A stretch of DNA of 9,099 bases, taken from SAR86 cluster bacterium. Lineage in GTDB: Bacteria > Pseudomonadota > Gammaproteobacteria > Pseudomonadales > Azotimanducaceae. This document shows, in pieces, positions 1 to 7,374 of the stretch; within the stretch, counting starts at the first letter, position 1, and the number at the start of each line of letters is the position of its first letter. The stretch spans positions 1 through 9,099 of the forward strand of contig JABMOJ010000394.1 in the NCBI GenBank assembly GCA_013204195.1. Direction: 5' to 3'. The notes beneath the pieces are model-generated. The model was not told the origin of the DNA. It saw nothing but the letters and a program-made list of their open reading frames with translations, and made no database searches. A program made the translations under genes and the position numbers.

Positions 1-2
1 AG

Positions 3-3000
3 ATCATTGGTCCCATCCTTCTTGGGAATATCATCCTCATGAGCATCATCGCGTATCTCGCCACCCTGGACATCACCATTACCGGCGTTAATGATTTACC
101 CGTGGTGACCGGTAATTTTACGGGCAGCGTTACCGAGGGCAATCTTGGCGATACCGTAACAGTCAGTGGCGCCATCAACATCACTGATGTCGATACCAGT
201 AATACACCGAGCTTCGCTACCAATGTGACGGGCACCTTTGGCGGTATCGTCGTGACGCCAGGCGGCTGGACTTATACCCTCGACCAAAACCTGGTCCAGG
301 ACCTTGATGCCGGTGACGTGGTCACTGACAAGCTTATTCTTGCGGCTACGAGTCTTGATCCAGTGACGCAGGCAATTGTCATTACCATCACCGGTAGCAA
401 TGACAAGCCGGAGATCAGCGATCAATCTATCAACTTGCCGGAAAATTCAGCGAGCGCTGCCTTTGTCCTGAATCTCGGCGCGACCGATATCGACGTCGAT
501 GATACGACTTTTAGTTTCGTCATTACTGCCGGGTTAACGGCACCCGCCGAATTTCAGGTCAATAGCAACGGTGATCTTCTGGTGGGCACGCACACACCGG
601 ATATTGAACTGCTGAATTTTGAAACAAAAAATGCCTACACCCTGATTGTGGAGGTCACTGATAGTCAGGGACTGACGGATACCGCAACTATCACCGTCAA
701 CCTTACAGATCAAAATGATGCGCCGGGCATCACGGTCTGCGAAGAATTTGACAGTCTGGGCGAGTCACGGAATACGCTGCCTGGCTTTATCACCCCGCTG
801 TTAGCCTTGGGTTATTACGATTTTTCTGCCTCCACACCTTGTCACCGTGTGATCAGCACGCCGGTAGATTATTACATGGAGCAAGACAAACGCATCGTTA
901 CCCAGTCGCCCATCCCAGCACTCGCGGACACAGCCACGACCAACTACCGCCAGCTCATCAGTGAATTCCCCTATGCCTGGGATCAAGACGACACACGGCT
1001 GTATTACTCGACGCTACAATCCACCACCAGTCTACTGGCGACTGTAGCATTCACTGACGAGGCTGGTACTGACAGCACCAGCGGCGAATTTATTTATCTG
1101 CCAACAGCGGGGAAAAACCTCACGGATGATGGCCTGGACCATTTTATTTATCGTGTCTGTGACACACCAGCATCCACAATTGAGGCGCGCTGCGCCCTTG
1201 GCATCGTCTATGTCAGCATCCTTAAAAGAGCCGCAGATGCGGTCAACACAGGTAATGTCGCTGATAGCGGCACGCTCTCACAGGGACCGTTGGAACTACC
1301 GATTCCGGCGCTACCTAACGTATTCATTTTGCTAGATGACTCTGAGGCCATGGCATCAGACATCCTCACTGACCAGAGTGAGGGCTACTATGCCGTCGGC
1401 AACCTGACCAAAACCTGGTTTTTACCCGAAGATGGGACTGGCAGACCCAGCTATGCAGTCAGTGAGGCAAAGGATTCAACTTCAGGTCTATGGCGCTTGC
1501 GCAATAAGGACTACAACAAAGTTTACTATAATCCTGAAATCACCTATTTACCCTGGGTTGGCTTGGATAATCGTGGCGATAATTTTACAAATTCAGATCC
1601 AACCGCTGCGATCTCTGATCCCTATACGCAGAACAGCCGAAAAATTAATTTAACCGTTGGCCAAGATATGCCGGGTAGCGATAGCAACGTTTTCCTGGCC
1701 AAGCATTATATTTGGACAGATATCGATGATGCGATCAATTGCCCTGACAACGTCGTCGGCGTCGTTGACGGCACGTCACCCTTCACGGCTGCAGGTGGCA
1801 TTTGCACCGAGGGTACGCTAGTAGAAATCAAGCCGGCGACAAGCATTTACCCCAAAGGACCAAACAGAACCGATTGTGTCGGTATCAACTGTACCTATGC
1901 AGAAGAGATACAAAATTTCGCTAACTTCTACAGCTTTGGCCGCACGCGGCACTACACGGCAAAAAATGCGTTAGGGGGTATATTAGCGGCGTCAGAAAAC
2001 ATGCGAATCGGCTTTGGGGCCTTTGGTGGCAAAGACGACAACATCAATATCACAGAGATGAATGAATCAGCGCTGACGGGCCACAAAGGTGAGTTGCTCA
2101 ATAGACTATACCGTAACAATGCGTCATCAAACTCAACACCTATACGTGACAGCCTGGAGCGGACTGGCCGTTATTACGAGTGTGAAAACAGCAACACCAT
2201 CATAACCAGTGGTGGAACCTGCCCGGTACTACCCGCACCGGAAGGCAACTGTCAGCAAAACTTCACATTGGTGGTCACTGCCGGCTTCTGGAATGGTAAT
2301 ACGAACACGCTATCAACAGATGACGCCGATGGTGACGATAGCAGTAATTGGGATGGCGGTCGTTATTCAGACGCTGGTTCAACAACACCCACTCTGGCGG
2401 ATATCGCCATGCATTTCTATGAGCGCGACCTGCACCCCTCATTGAGCAATGAGGTGCCTGCGACAGATAATGATCTGGCAGGCGCAGCAGCTAGCGCATT
2501 CGGCGGCTCAACCTTGAACCGAACCATGCACCAACATATGTCTACCTATGTCGTTGCCTTCGGTGTCGAGGGCAGCTTATCGCCCACCGATGTACCCACT
2601 GATTATACAACGGCTTTCGACTGGGGCGATGCGGTCACCGATGACGAGAAGCTGAACGATCTGCTTCATACCGCAGTCAACGGCCGCGGCAGCTATCTCG
2701 ATGCAGGCGACCCCGAGGAACTTAAAAGCGCCCTGAAAACCGCTTTCTCAGAGTTTTCCCAGGCTATTGGTACGGCCAGCGCTGTCAGTTTTAACTCACA
2801 AGAAGTCCAGCAAGGCGCCCTGCTTTACCGGGCCATTTATAACGTGCGAGAGAACACCGGTGATCTGGTAGCACAAGGTTTCAATCTGGACGGCTCACTG
2901 GGCGATCAAGTTTGGAGTGCTGCCGAGCAGCTCGATTTGAAAGATGCCACCGCCACAGACCCGAGCATCAATCGACGGGAGCTACTCACCTACGACAACA

Positions 3001-5162
3001 GTGTCGCCAATGGTGCTCGAGGCATCGCCTTTAGACCACAGGCGATCGTCGAAAATAATCAGCAACTGGCCGAAGCCCTTGAAGATGACATTTTGGGCGT
3101 CCTCAACTGGGATAATATCTTTGACCCCGATGCTAGCCCCTCGCCAGACCTGTTTGATCGACAGATGATTAAACACGTCAACTACCTGCGTGGTGACGCG
3201 AGCAATGAGCGCCCACTTGGCAACCTTCGTGAACGACCCGTGGTTAAGGGTCGACTGGGTGATATCGTCAGCTCTACACCGGTGTTCTATGGTCCACCGA
3301 ACAGGGCTCGAAGAACCCTACCGCCCTACCCTACAACAGCAGCCGAGAGCTACGCCGCCTTCAAAGGTTCCTATACTAATCTGCTTGCCGATGACGACAA
3401 GGAACGGCAACCCATGGTGTATGTTGGCTCGAATGACGGTTTCCTGCACGGTTTTAATGGGAATACCGGCGAAGAGCACTTCGCTTATATGCCCGGCGAA
3501 GTCATTACCGGGGTTTATAGCCAGCGAATTAAACAATTGCTCAGCACCAACTACTTACACCGTTATAGTGTAGATTTGGCCGCGGCGGTGAATGACGTTT
3601 ACCTGGATAGTGATCGTCGCAGCGACACAGGCAGCATCGAAAAACACTGGGCAACCGTTCTTATCGGCGGCTATCGCGCCGGCGGCAAAGGTTATTTTGC
3701 ACTGGATATTTCTGACCCAACCGGGGCCAACGATGCCAACAAAGCCATCACTGAAGCCAATGCCAGCAAAGTCGTTATGTGGGAATTTAGTCCTGCCGAC
3801 GATACACCGGTCACTGACTACGGTATCGATACTAACGCTGACACCTTGGCCGCAGGCGATACCGATGACCGCAGCGTCGATGCTTTGTCTCTGCCGATCA
3901 GTGATTTGGGCTACACTTTTAGCACACCGACTATTGCCATGAGCAATGTCAGCGAAGCCGATCTCAGCCCATCCACAGCCGACAGGGATAATCGCTGGAT
4001 TGCCGTCCTTGGTAATGGTTACGACAGCACATCAGGCAACGCGGTACTGTTTGCGGTGTTTGTTGATGGCGGCACCGACGGCACCTGGTGCCACCCGGAA
4101 AAACCCGGCTGCGCAACGGATAATGGTGACGGGGACAGCTTTGACTTTGTCAAAATTACAGCCGCTGGCCGATCCTCAACGGGGATCGCAAATGGACTGG
4201 GCGTGCCGCGAGGGATTGACCTTGACGGCAATGGCACCCTCGACATCGCCTATGCCGGCGACCGCTTCGGCAATTTGTTCCGGTTCGATCTACGCAACCC
4301 TGACCCCGCCAAATGGCATTCGACGCTACTCTACAGCGCCAGCTATACCGATGCTAACGGCATCACGTTAGCGCAACCCATCACGACCCAACCGCTGGTG
4401 ATCGCGCACCCAACCATTAAAACCGGCGTCGATTGCGGTGCCTTTGATGCGAACGAAGTGCTCGCATCAAATTTATGTGGTGGCTATATTGTCATATTCG
4501 GTACCGGCAGTTATATCTATGAAGGTGACGACACCAACAAGGACATTCAAAGTATTTACGGCATCTGGGACAGGTTAGGCACCACTAAGGTGACTCAAGA
4601 CACGCTGGTAGAACAGACCTACACGGCATTCAGCGGGGATGCTAATGTCGGCGATGGGCGCGTACTCTCGAGGAATCCGGTGGACTACAACTCAAAGTTT
4701 GGCTGGTACTTGAACTTCGATAATCCGGCAGCAGTTCCCGTCGAGATTGACGGCGTCAATCAAGCGGAGTTTCCCGGCGAACGCGCCATCAGAAATATCC
4801 AACTTCGCGGTGGCATTGTGTTTATCAATAGCGTCATACCGAAAGCTGAACTCAGCTGTAGCGTCCAAGCCGGCGGGGCTTCCAATGCATTTTGCCCTGA
4901 TACGGGTTCCACATTCTGTATTACCCGGGATGGCATTTTTGATATCAATGGCGACTCAACGATCGATGCTGCCGATAAAACCACCTCTGGCAACTTGGTG
5001 GCATCAACCTACTTTGAAGGCTCTGTCCCCACAGACTCAACATTCTTCGGCGACTCGCTAGTCACTCAATTAAGCGATCAATCACTCAACATCACGCTTA
5101 CGGACACCAGCGCTAGCGTCCATACCGGCCGAATATCCTGGTCCCAGCTGACAACTGATTAG
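3..5162 (+). CDS. pilY1: PilY1-type type IV pilus tip adhesin with N-terminal VCBS/cadherin repeats (5' partial)
   Basis: This is a surface/pilus-tip protein of the PilY1/PilC family, which primes type IV pilus assembly and mediates adhesion and surface sensing. The frame is open to the left edge. The first ATG (39) has no Shine-Dalgarno and no signal peptide, so the true start lies upstream; residues are numbered from that ATG. Domains seen: end of one VCBS unit (to GVND, 16-19), a full VCBS unit (about 20-122), a cadherin-like repeat ending in DQNDAP (about 124-229), and a tandem-95/cadherin-like segment ending FIYRVCD (to 375). A VWA-like region follows (about 425-900): MIDAS-like DDSEA at 433-437, a conserved QNFANFYSFGRTR block, and NGRGSYLDAGDPEEL from 881. 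The PilY1 beta-propeller (about 1060-1600) has LRGD 1050-1053, LGDIVSSTPV from 1073, MVYVGSNDGFLHGF from 1126, and an EF-hand-like calcium loop DLDGNGTLD at 1394-1402. A second, dockerin-like loop DINGDSTID begins at 1635. With more than 1,707 residues it is clearly longer than typical PilY1 (about 1,000-1,200). It is probably co-transcribed with the next gene. Confidence 0.93.
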   Translation: MIGPILLGNIILMSIIAYLATLDITITGVNDLPVVTGNFTGSVTEGNLGDTVTVSGAINITDVDTSNTPSFATNVTGTFGGIVVTPGGWTYTLDQNLVQDLDAGDVVTDKLILAATSLDPVTQAIVITITGSNDKPEISDQSINLPENSASAAFVLNLGATDIDVDDTTFSFVITAGLTAPAEFQVNSNGDLLVGTHTPDIELLNFETKNAYTLIVEVTDSQGLTDTATITVNLTDQNDAPGITVCEEFDSLGESRNTLPGFITPLLALGYYDFSASTPCHRVISTPVDYYMEQDKRIVTQSPIPALADTATTNYRQLISEFPYAWDQDDTRLYYSTLQSTTSLLATVAFTDEAGTDSTSGEFIYLPTAGKNLTDDGLDHFIYRVCDTPASTIEARCALGIVYVSILKRAADAVNTGNVADSGTLSQGPLELPIPALPNVFILLDDSEAMASDILTDQSEGYYAVGNLTKTWFLPEDGTGRPSYAVSEAKDSTSGLWRLRNKDYNKVYYNPEITYLPWVGLDNRGDNFTNSDPTAAISDPYTQNSRKINLTVGQDMPGSDSNVFLAKHYIWTDIDDAINCPDNVVGVVDGTSPFTAAGGICTEGTLVEIKPATSIYPKGPNRTDCVGINCTYAEEIQNFANFYSFGRTRHYTAKNALGGILAASENMRIGFGAFGGKDDNINITEMNESALTGHKGELLNRLYRNNASSNSTPIRDSLERTGRYYECENSNTIITSGGTCPVLPAPEGNCQQNFTLVVTAGFWNGNTNTLSTDDADGDDSSNWDGGRYSDAGSTTPTLADIAMHFYERDLHPSLSNEVPATDNDLAGAAASAFGGSTLNRTMHQHMSTYVVAFGVEGSLSPTDVPTDYTTAFDWGDAVTDDEKLNDLLHTAVNGRGSYLDAGDPEELKSALKTAFSEFSQAIGTASAVSFNSQEVQQGALLYRAIYNVRENTGDLVAQGFNLDGSLGDQVWSAAEQLDLKDATATDPSINRRELLTYDNSVANGARGIAFRPQAIVENNQQLAEALEDDILGVLNWDNIFDPDASPSPDLFDRQMIKHVNYLRGDASNERPLGNLRERPVVKGRLGDIVSSTPVFYGPPNRARRTLPPYPTTAAESYAAFKGSYTNLLADDDKERQPMVYVGSNDGFLHGFNGNTGEEHFAYMPGEVITGVYSQRIKQLLSTNYLHRYSVDLAAAVNDVYLDSDRRSDTGSIEKHWATVLIGGYRAGGKGYFALDISDPTGANDANKAITEANASKVVMWEFSPADDTPVTDYGIDTNADTLAAGDTDDRSVDALSLPISDLGYTFSTPTIAMSNVSEADLSPSTADRDNRWIAVLGNGYDSTSGNAVLFAVFVDGGTDGTWCHPEKPGCATDNGDGDSFDFVKITAAGRSSTGIANGLGVPRGIDLDGNGTLDIAYAGDRFGNLFRFDLRNPDPAKWHSTLLYSASYTDANGITLAQPITTQPLVIAHPTIKTGVDCGAFDANEVLASNLCGGYIVIFGTGSYIYEGDDTNKDIQSIYGIWDRLGTTKVTQDTLVEQTYTAFSGDANVGDGRVLSRNPVDYNSKFGWYLNFDNPAAVPVEIDGVNQAEFPGERAIRNIQLRGGIVFINSVIPKAELSCSVQAGGASNAFCPDTGSTFCITRDGIFDINGDSTIDAADKTTSGNLVASTYFEGSVPTDSTFFGDSLVTQLSDQSLNITLTDTSASVHTGRISWSQLTTD

Positions 5163-5184
5163 AAGACTTGAGGAGTTAACACCA

Positions 5185-5538
5185 ATGAACCCAACCTTTC
5201 TCGCCGGCCTGATCCTCGTCGCCTTGAGCCTGTGCAATACCGCGACGGCCGAGGTCAACGCCAGCCCTTATACGCAGACCCGGATTGCGGAAATTCACAC
5301 GATGGACTATGCAACAAAAACCGCCATCATGAGTGGCTACCGCTATGCCTTTAGCGGCGTGACGGGTTACGATCTGCCCAAGATTCAGCTTTATGGCTCG
5401 AATTTTGGCGCCTATGAACTGCTGGAACCCGGCATGCGAGTGCGCGTCACTTACCGTCTTGCCACCGACGCTCGTATAGTCATTGAGCTGCAACAAGTTC
5501 ACGACACCACCCCACTGGGCGTACCCGAAGATCAATAG
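5185..5538 (+). CDS. Small exported protein in the PilY2 position, pilus operon partner
   Basis: A 117-residue protein with a clear Sec signal peptide: hydrophobic core LAGLILVALSL and an Ala-rich cleavage region near TATA|EV at about residue 22. The mature part of about 95 residues looks like an all-beta small domain: an IAEIHTMDYAT strand, SGYRYAFSG, the IQLYGSNFGAYELLEPGMRVRVTY block, and a final IVIELQQV strand. The 'G.YELL.PGM.V.V' pattern resembles small accessory proteins encoded directly after pilY1, such as Pseudomonas PilY2, but I judge this by position, size and layout rather than by firm sequence identity. The ATG is preceded by AGGAG (5171-5175) at 9-nt spacing and lies 22 bp after the pilY1 stop, so it is very likely in the same operon. 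A periplasmic or secreted role helping PilY1 is inference. No cysteine remains in the mature part. Confidence 0.85.
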   Translation: MNPTFLAGLILVALSLCNTATAEVNASPYTQTRIAEIHTMDYATKTAIMSGYRYAFSGVTGYDLPKIQLYGSNFGAYELLEPGMRVRVTYRLATDARIVIELQQVHDTTPLGVPEDQ

Positions 5539-5578
5539 AGAACATCCAACTCATGGCGCGGCACCCACCAGAACGACC

Positions 5579-5752
5579 TCAGGCCTTGGGTGTCAGCGCC
5601 TGAATTTCTACCCAGATCGCTTCCGCCTCTTCCGTCAGTAAAGAATAACCCCTGATATTGCCATTGCGCTGCGCCTGCAGGGCCTCGCCTAATTTTTGCT
5701 GATAGGCTTTATTCAGCTTTTTTAAAGGATCGGCTTTCAGAAAAGAAAACAT
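5579..5752 (-). CDS. DUF6435-like small cytoplasmic protein
   Basis: A 57-residue ORF, start ATG at 5752 and stop TGA at 5579-5581. The protein begins MFSFLKADPLKKLNKAY and contains EALQAQRNGNIRGYSLLTEEAEAIW. This matches my memory of the DUF6435 family: short gammaproteobacterial proteins with an 'MF.FfK.DPlKKL.k.Y' start, then 'A.qaQRnGdIr.Ys.Ls.eAe.i...i'. No function is known for that family. The sequence is charged and predicted largely helical, with no signal peptide or membrane segment, so it is probably cytoplasmic. A GGAG Shine-Dalgarno complement (5760-5763) lies 7 nt upstream of the start, which supports real translation. It is convergent with the pilus operon (40 bp between stops) and divergent from the phosphatase-like gene, so it is probably transcribed alone. 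It is short enough to be missed by ORF length cut-offs. Confidence 0.85.
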   Translation of the reverse strand: MFSFLKADPLKKLNKAYQQKLGEALQAQRNGNIRGYSLLTEEAEAIWVEIQALTPKA

Positions 5753-5819
5753 GGGCGGGCTCCGAATGTTTATATGGGCTGGTTATACGCCAAAAATCGT
5801 CATCTGGCTTGCCTGAGGC

Positions 5820-5841
5820 GGCGTTAACGGCGTTTTACGCC
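5820..5841. repeat. GGCGTT direct repeat and short GC hairpin in divergent intergenic region
   Basis: GGCGTT occurs at 5820-5825 and again at 5829-5834, separated by AAC. The second copy starts a hairpin, GGCGT (5829-5833), loop TTT, ACGCC (5837-5841). It lies between the divergent DUF6435-like and phosphatase-like genes. It could be part of a regulatory site or chance structure. There is no run of T after the stem, so a rho-independent terminator is not supported. Confidence 0.3.
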
Positions 5842-5873
5842 TATTATTCTGCACTCACCCATTAGTACCCAGC

Positions 5874-5889
5874 CGAGTCTCAAGACTCG
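5874..5889. promoter_or_regulatory. Perfect 7-bp inverted repeat, candidate operator
   Basis: CGAGTCT (5874-5880), then CA, then AGACTCG (5883-5889): a perfect 7+7 inverted repeat with a 2-bp centre. This is the geometry of a dimeric repressor or activator site. It sits about 84 bp upstream of the phosphatase-like start and just upstream of a possible -35/-10 pair, between two divergent genes. No regulator is encoded in this window. Binding is inference. Confidence 0.4.
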
Positions 5890-5904
5890 CTTCACGCTTA
5901 AGAA

Positions 5905-5936
5905 TTGTCCGCATCGGCAATTTCCTGGGTTACAAT
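5905..5936 (+). promoter_or_regulatory. Possible sigma-70 promoter of the phosphatase-like gene
   Basis: A good -10-like box TACAAT (5931-5936) lies 36 bp before the ATG at 5973. The nearest -35-like box is TTGTCC (5905-5910), but the 20-bp spacer is longer than the usual 16-18. This is either a weak promoter or one needing an activator, which would fit the inverted repeat just upstream. Call made on motif similarity only. Confidence 0.3.
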
Positions 5937-5972
5937 CTTCTGCTTACTCATACCCTTATCAAGGATTCAATT

Positions 5973-6518
5973 ATGCGAGCCTTTTGTCACAGCCTGCTGT
6001 TTCTAGGCCTCATAGGTTGCAGCGCCATTGCTGCAGAGGTACCTGTCAAACTGGATCCCACAGATTTTGAGCAGGTGCTGGCCCAAAGCGGCTCAACCCT
6101 ATTGGGTGGCCAACCGACACTCAAAGGCCTGCAGCGCGTCAAGCAAGCCGGCGTACGCGCCGTGATCTCGCTGCGAACAGACAAAGAGGTCGCCAAACTC
6201 GGCTTTGACGAGGCCGAGCAGGCCCGGGACGCGGGGCTCGCCTTTTACACCATCCCCTTGTCAGATGATGCGAGCTTCTCGCCGGCGGCGGTACAACAGT
6301 TTATTGATCTGTATGACCAATACGAGGGTGCGGTGTTGCTCCATTGTCGCAGTGGCCGACGGGTTAGTTACCTGTGGACCGCATTTCTGGTTAAACATCA
6401 AGGGCTGGACCTGGCCACAGCGCAGCAGCATGCCGCCGCCATTAATCTGGGTCACTCGCCTATTGAGGGTTTACTGGGTCAGGCACTGGAACTGCAATAC
6501 AGCGCTCGGCCTGAATAG
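5973..6518 (+). CDS. Secreted DUF442-type (BLH phosphatase-like) cysteine phosphatase/rhodanese-like protein
   Basis: 181 residues. The N-terminus is an export signal (hydrophobic core LLFLGLIG). It contains a lipobox-like L13-I14-G15-C16, but a signal peptidase I site after SAIAA (residue 21) is also possible, so it is either an outer-membrane or periplasmic lipoprotein or a soluble periplasmic protein. The mature domain follows the DUF442/dual-specificity phosphatase-like pattern: 'LLGGQPTLKGLQRVKQAGV' (substrate-side start), VISLRTDKE, AGLAFYTIPLSDD, and the nucleophile loop HCRSGRRVS with H124, C125 and R130. The Cys-x4-Arg spacing is the one seen in DUF442 and rhodanese-like loops, not the classical CX5R. 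Next come YLWTAFLVKHQGLDLATA and a C-terminal helix. The substrate is unknown. The family includes sulfide- and phosphate-related enzymes and I cannot choose between them. AAGGA (5961-5965) sits 7 nt before the ATG. The SDR gene starts 61 bp downstream and may be co-transcribed. Confidence 0.85.
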   Translation: MRAFCHSLLFLGLIGCSAIAAEVPVKLDPTDFEQVLAQSGSTLLGGQPTLKGLQRVKQAGVRAVISLRTDKEVAKLGFDEAEQARDAGLAFYTIPLSDDASFSPAAVQQFIDLYDQYEGAVLLHCRSGRRVSYLWTAFLVKHQGLDLATAQQHAAAINLGHSPIEGLLGQALELQYSARPE

Positions 6519-6579
6519 CCAGCCCCTGCTGCACCGGCAATGACGCAATGCATTTTTTTAAAATAAGAGGAATGACACC

Positions 6580-7356
6580 ATGACCAACTTCGCATTACCC
6601 AATTTCACCACAGACCTCACTGGCCAGGTCGCTCTGGTCACCGGCACGACCTCGGGCCTGGGCAAGCGATTTGCCCAAGTGCTGGCAGCCTGCGGTGCCA
6701 GTGTTGCCGTCACTGGCCGCCGAGAAGATCGCTTACGCGAACTTGCTGACGAGATTAACGCGCAAGGGGGCAAGGCCTTTCCTGTGCGCTTAGACATGAC
6801 TGACTCGGAGAGTATTGTCGCGGCCGTATCTGCCGCCGAAGCTGCCCTTGGCACCATCACTATACTGGTGAACAACGCCGGCATTCCCGATGCACAGCGG
6901 GCTCACAAGATGTCGAACCAATTGATCGATGATGTGTTTGATACCAACCTACGCGGCCCTTACATCATGAGCTGTGAAATCGCGAGACGCTTGATTGCCA
7001 GCGGCAAGTCAGGACGCATGGTCAACATCTCCTCAGTGGCGGCGTTTCATTACAGTGGCGGTGGCGCGGCTTTATATTCCATCACCAAAGCCGGTATCGC
7101 TCGAATGACTGAGGCACTGGCAGTGGAATGGGCGCGATTTAATATCAACGTTAATTGCATTGCCCCGGGGGCTTTTTCATCAGAGATGCTCGATGGCATG
7201 TTGGAACGCATGGGCGATATCAGCGAGCACTTTCCGCGCAAACGTATCGGCCAGCCGGCGCAGATGGACAGCACCTTGCTCTATTTGGTGTCGCCATCAT
7301 CAGATTGTGTGACCGGCACCATCATCAAGGTTGATGACGGCCAGGGGCCACGCTAG
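6580..7356 (+). CDS. Classical short-chain dehydrogenase/reductase (SDR)
   Basis: 258 residues, a normal length for a classical SDR: a cytoplasmic NAD(P)(H)-dependent oxidoreductase acting on a hydroxyl/keto group. Seen in order: cofactor motif TGTTSGLG (T21-G28), TGRREDR after beta-2 (Arg residues there usually favour NADP(H)), LDMTD (adenine-binding Asp), NNAG (98-101), catalytic Asn in DTNLRG (N123), catalytic Ser in NISSVA (S152, or S151), YSITK with Y166 and K170, then NCIAPGAFSSEM. The C-terminus TGTIIKVDDGQ has D-D-G where many relatives read D-G-G. The substrate cannot be read from the sequence. 3-oxoacyl-ACP/CoA reductase-like or alcohol/steroid dehydrogenase activity is possible, and the neighbouring CoA-transferase makes a CoA-ester route plausible (inference). 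GAGGA (6567-6571) lies 8 nt before the ATG. The gene ends 18 bp from the stop of the convergent CoA-transferase. Confidence 0.93.
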   Translation: MTNFALPNFTTDLTGQVALVTGTTSGLGKRFAQVLAACGASVAVTGRREDRLRELADEINAQGGKAFPVRLDMTDSESIVAAVSAAEAALGTITILVNNAGIPDAQRAHKMSNQLIDDVFDTNLRGPYIMSCEIARRLIASGKSGRMVNISSVAAFHYSGGGAALYSITKAGIARMTEALAVEWARFNINVNCIAPGAFSSEMLDGMLERMGDISEHFPRKRIGQPAQMDSTLLYLVSPSSDCVTGTIIKVDDGQGPR

Positions 7357-7373
7357 CCCATCGCGGGTGAGCG
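7351..7373. terminator. Imperfect hairpin between convergent stop codons
   Basis: CGCT (7351-7354) can pair with AGCG (7370-7373), and CCC (7357-7359) with GGG (7365-7367), around a 5-nt loop. One mismatch and one G-U pair lie between the stems. It overlaps the SDR stop codon and the gap to the opposing gene, so it could work in both directions. There is no T-tract on either side, so intrinsic termination is only weakly supported. Confidence 0.25.
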
Positions 7374-7374
7374 C

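Noticed and set aside
39..41. ATG at 39 as the true pilY1 start
   Set aside because: The frame is open to the window edge, there is no Shine-Dalgarno, the following residues are not a signal peptide (required for an exported PilY1), and the start would fall inside a VCBS unit.
5176..5535. Minus-strand 119-residue frame opposite the PilY2-position gene
   Set aside because: The plus-strand frame has a signal peptide, a good Shine-Dalgarno and operon spacing. The opposite frame has none of these.
5769..5774. Promoter for the DUF6435-like gene (TATAAA on the - strand)
   Set aside because: The box is very close to the Shine-Dalgarno and no -35 box is found at 16-18 bp.
6205..6543. Frame-shifted plus-strand frame inside the phosphatase-like gene
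   Set aside because: It overlaps almost entirely a frame with a recognised catalytic motif, and its Arg/Trp-rich composition is typical of an out-of-frame shadow.
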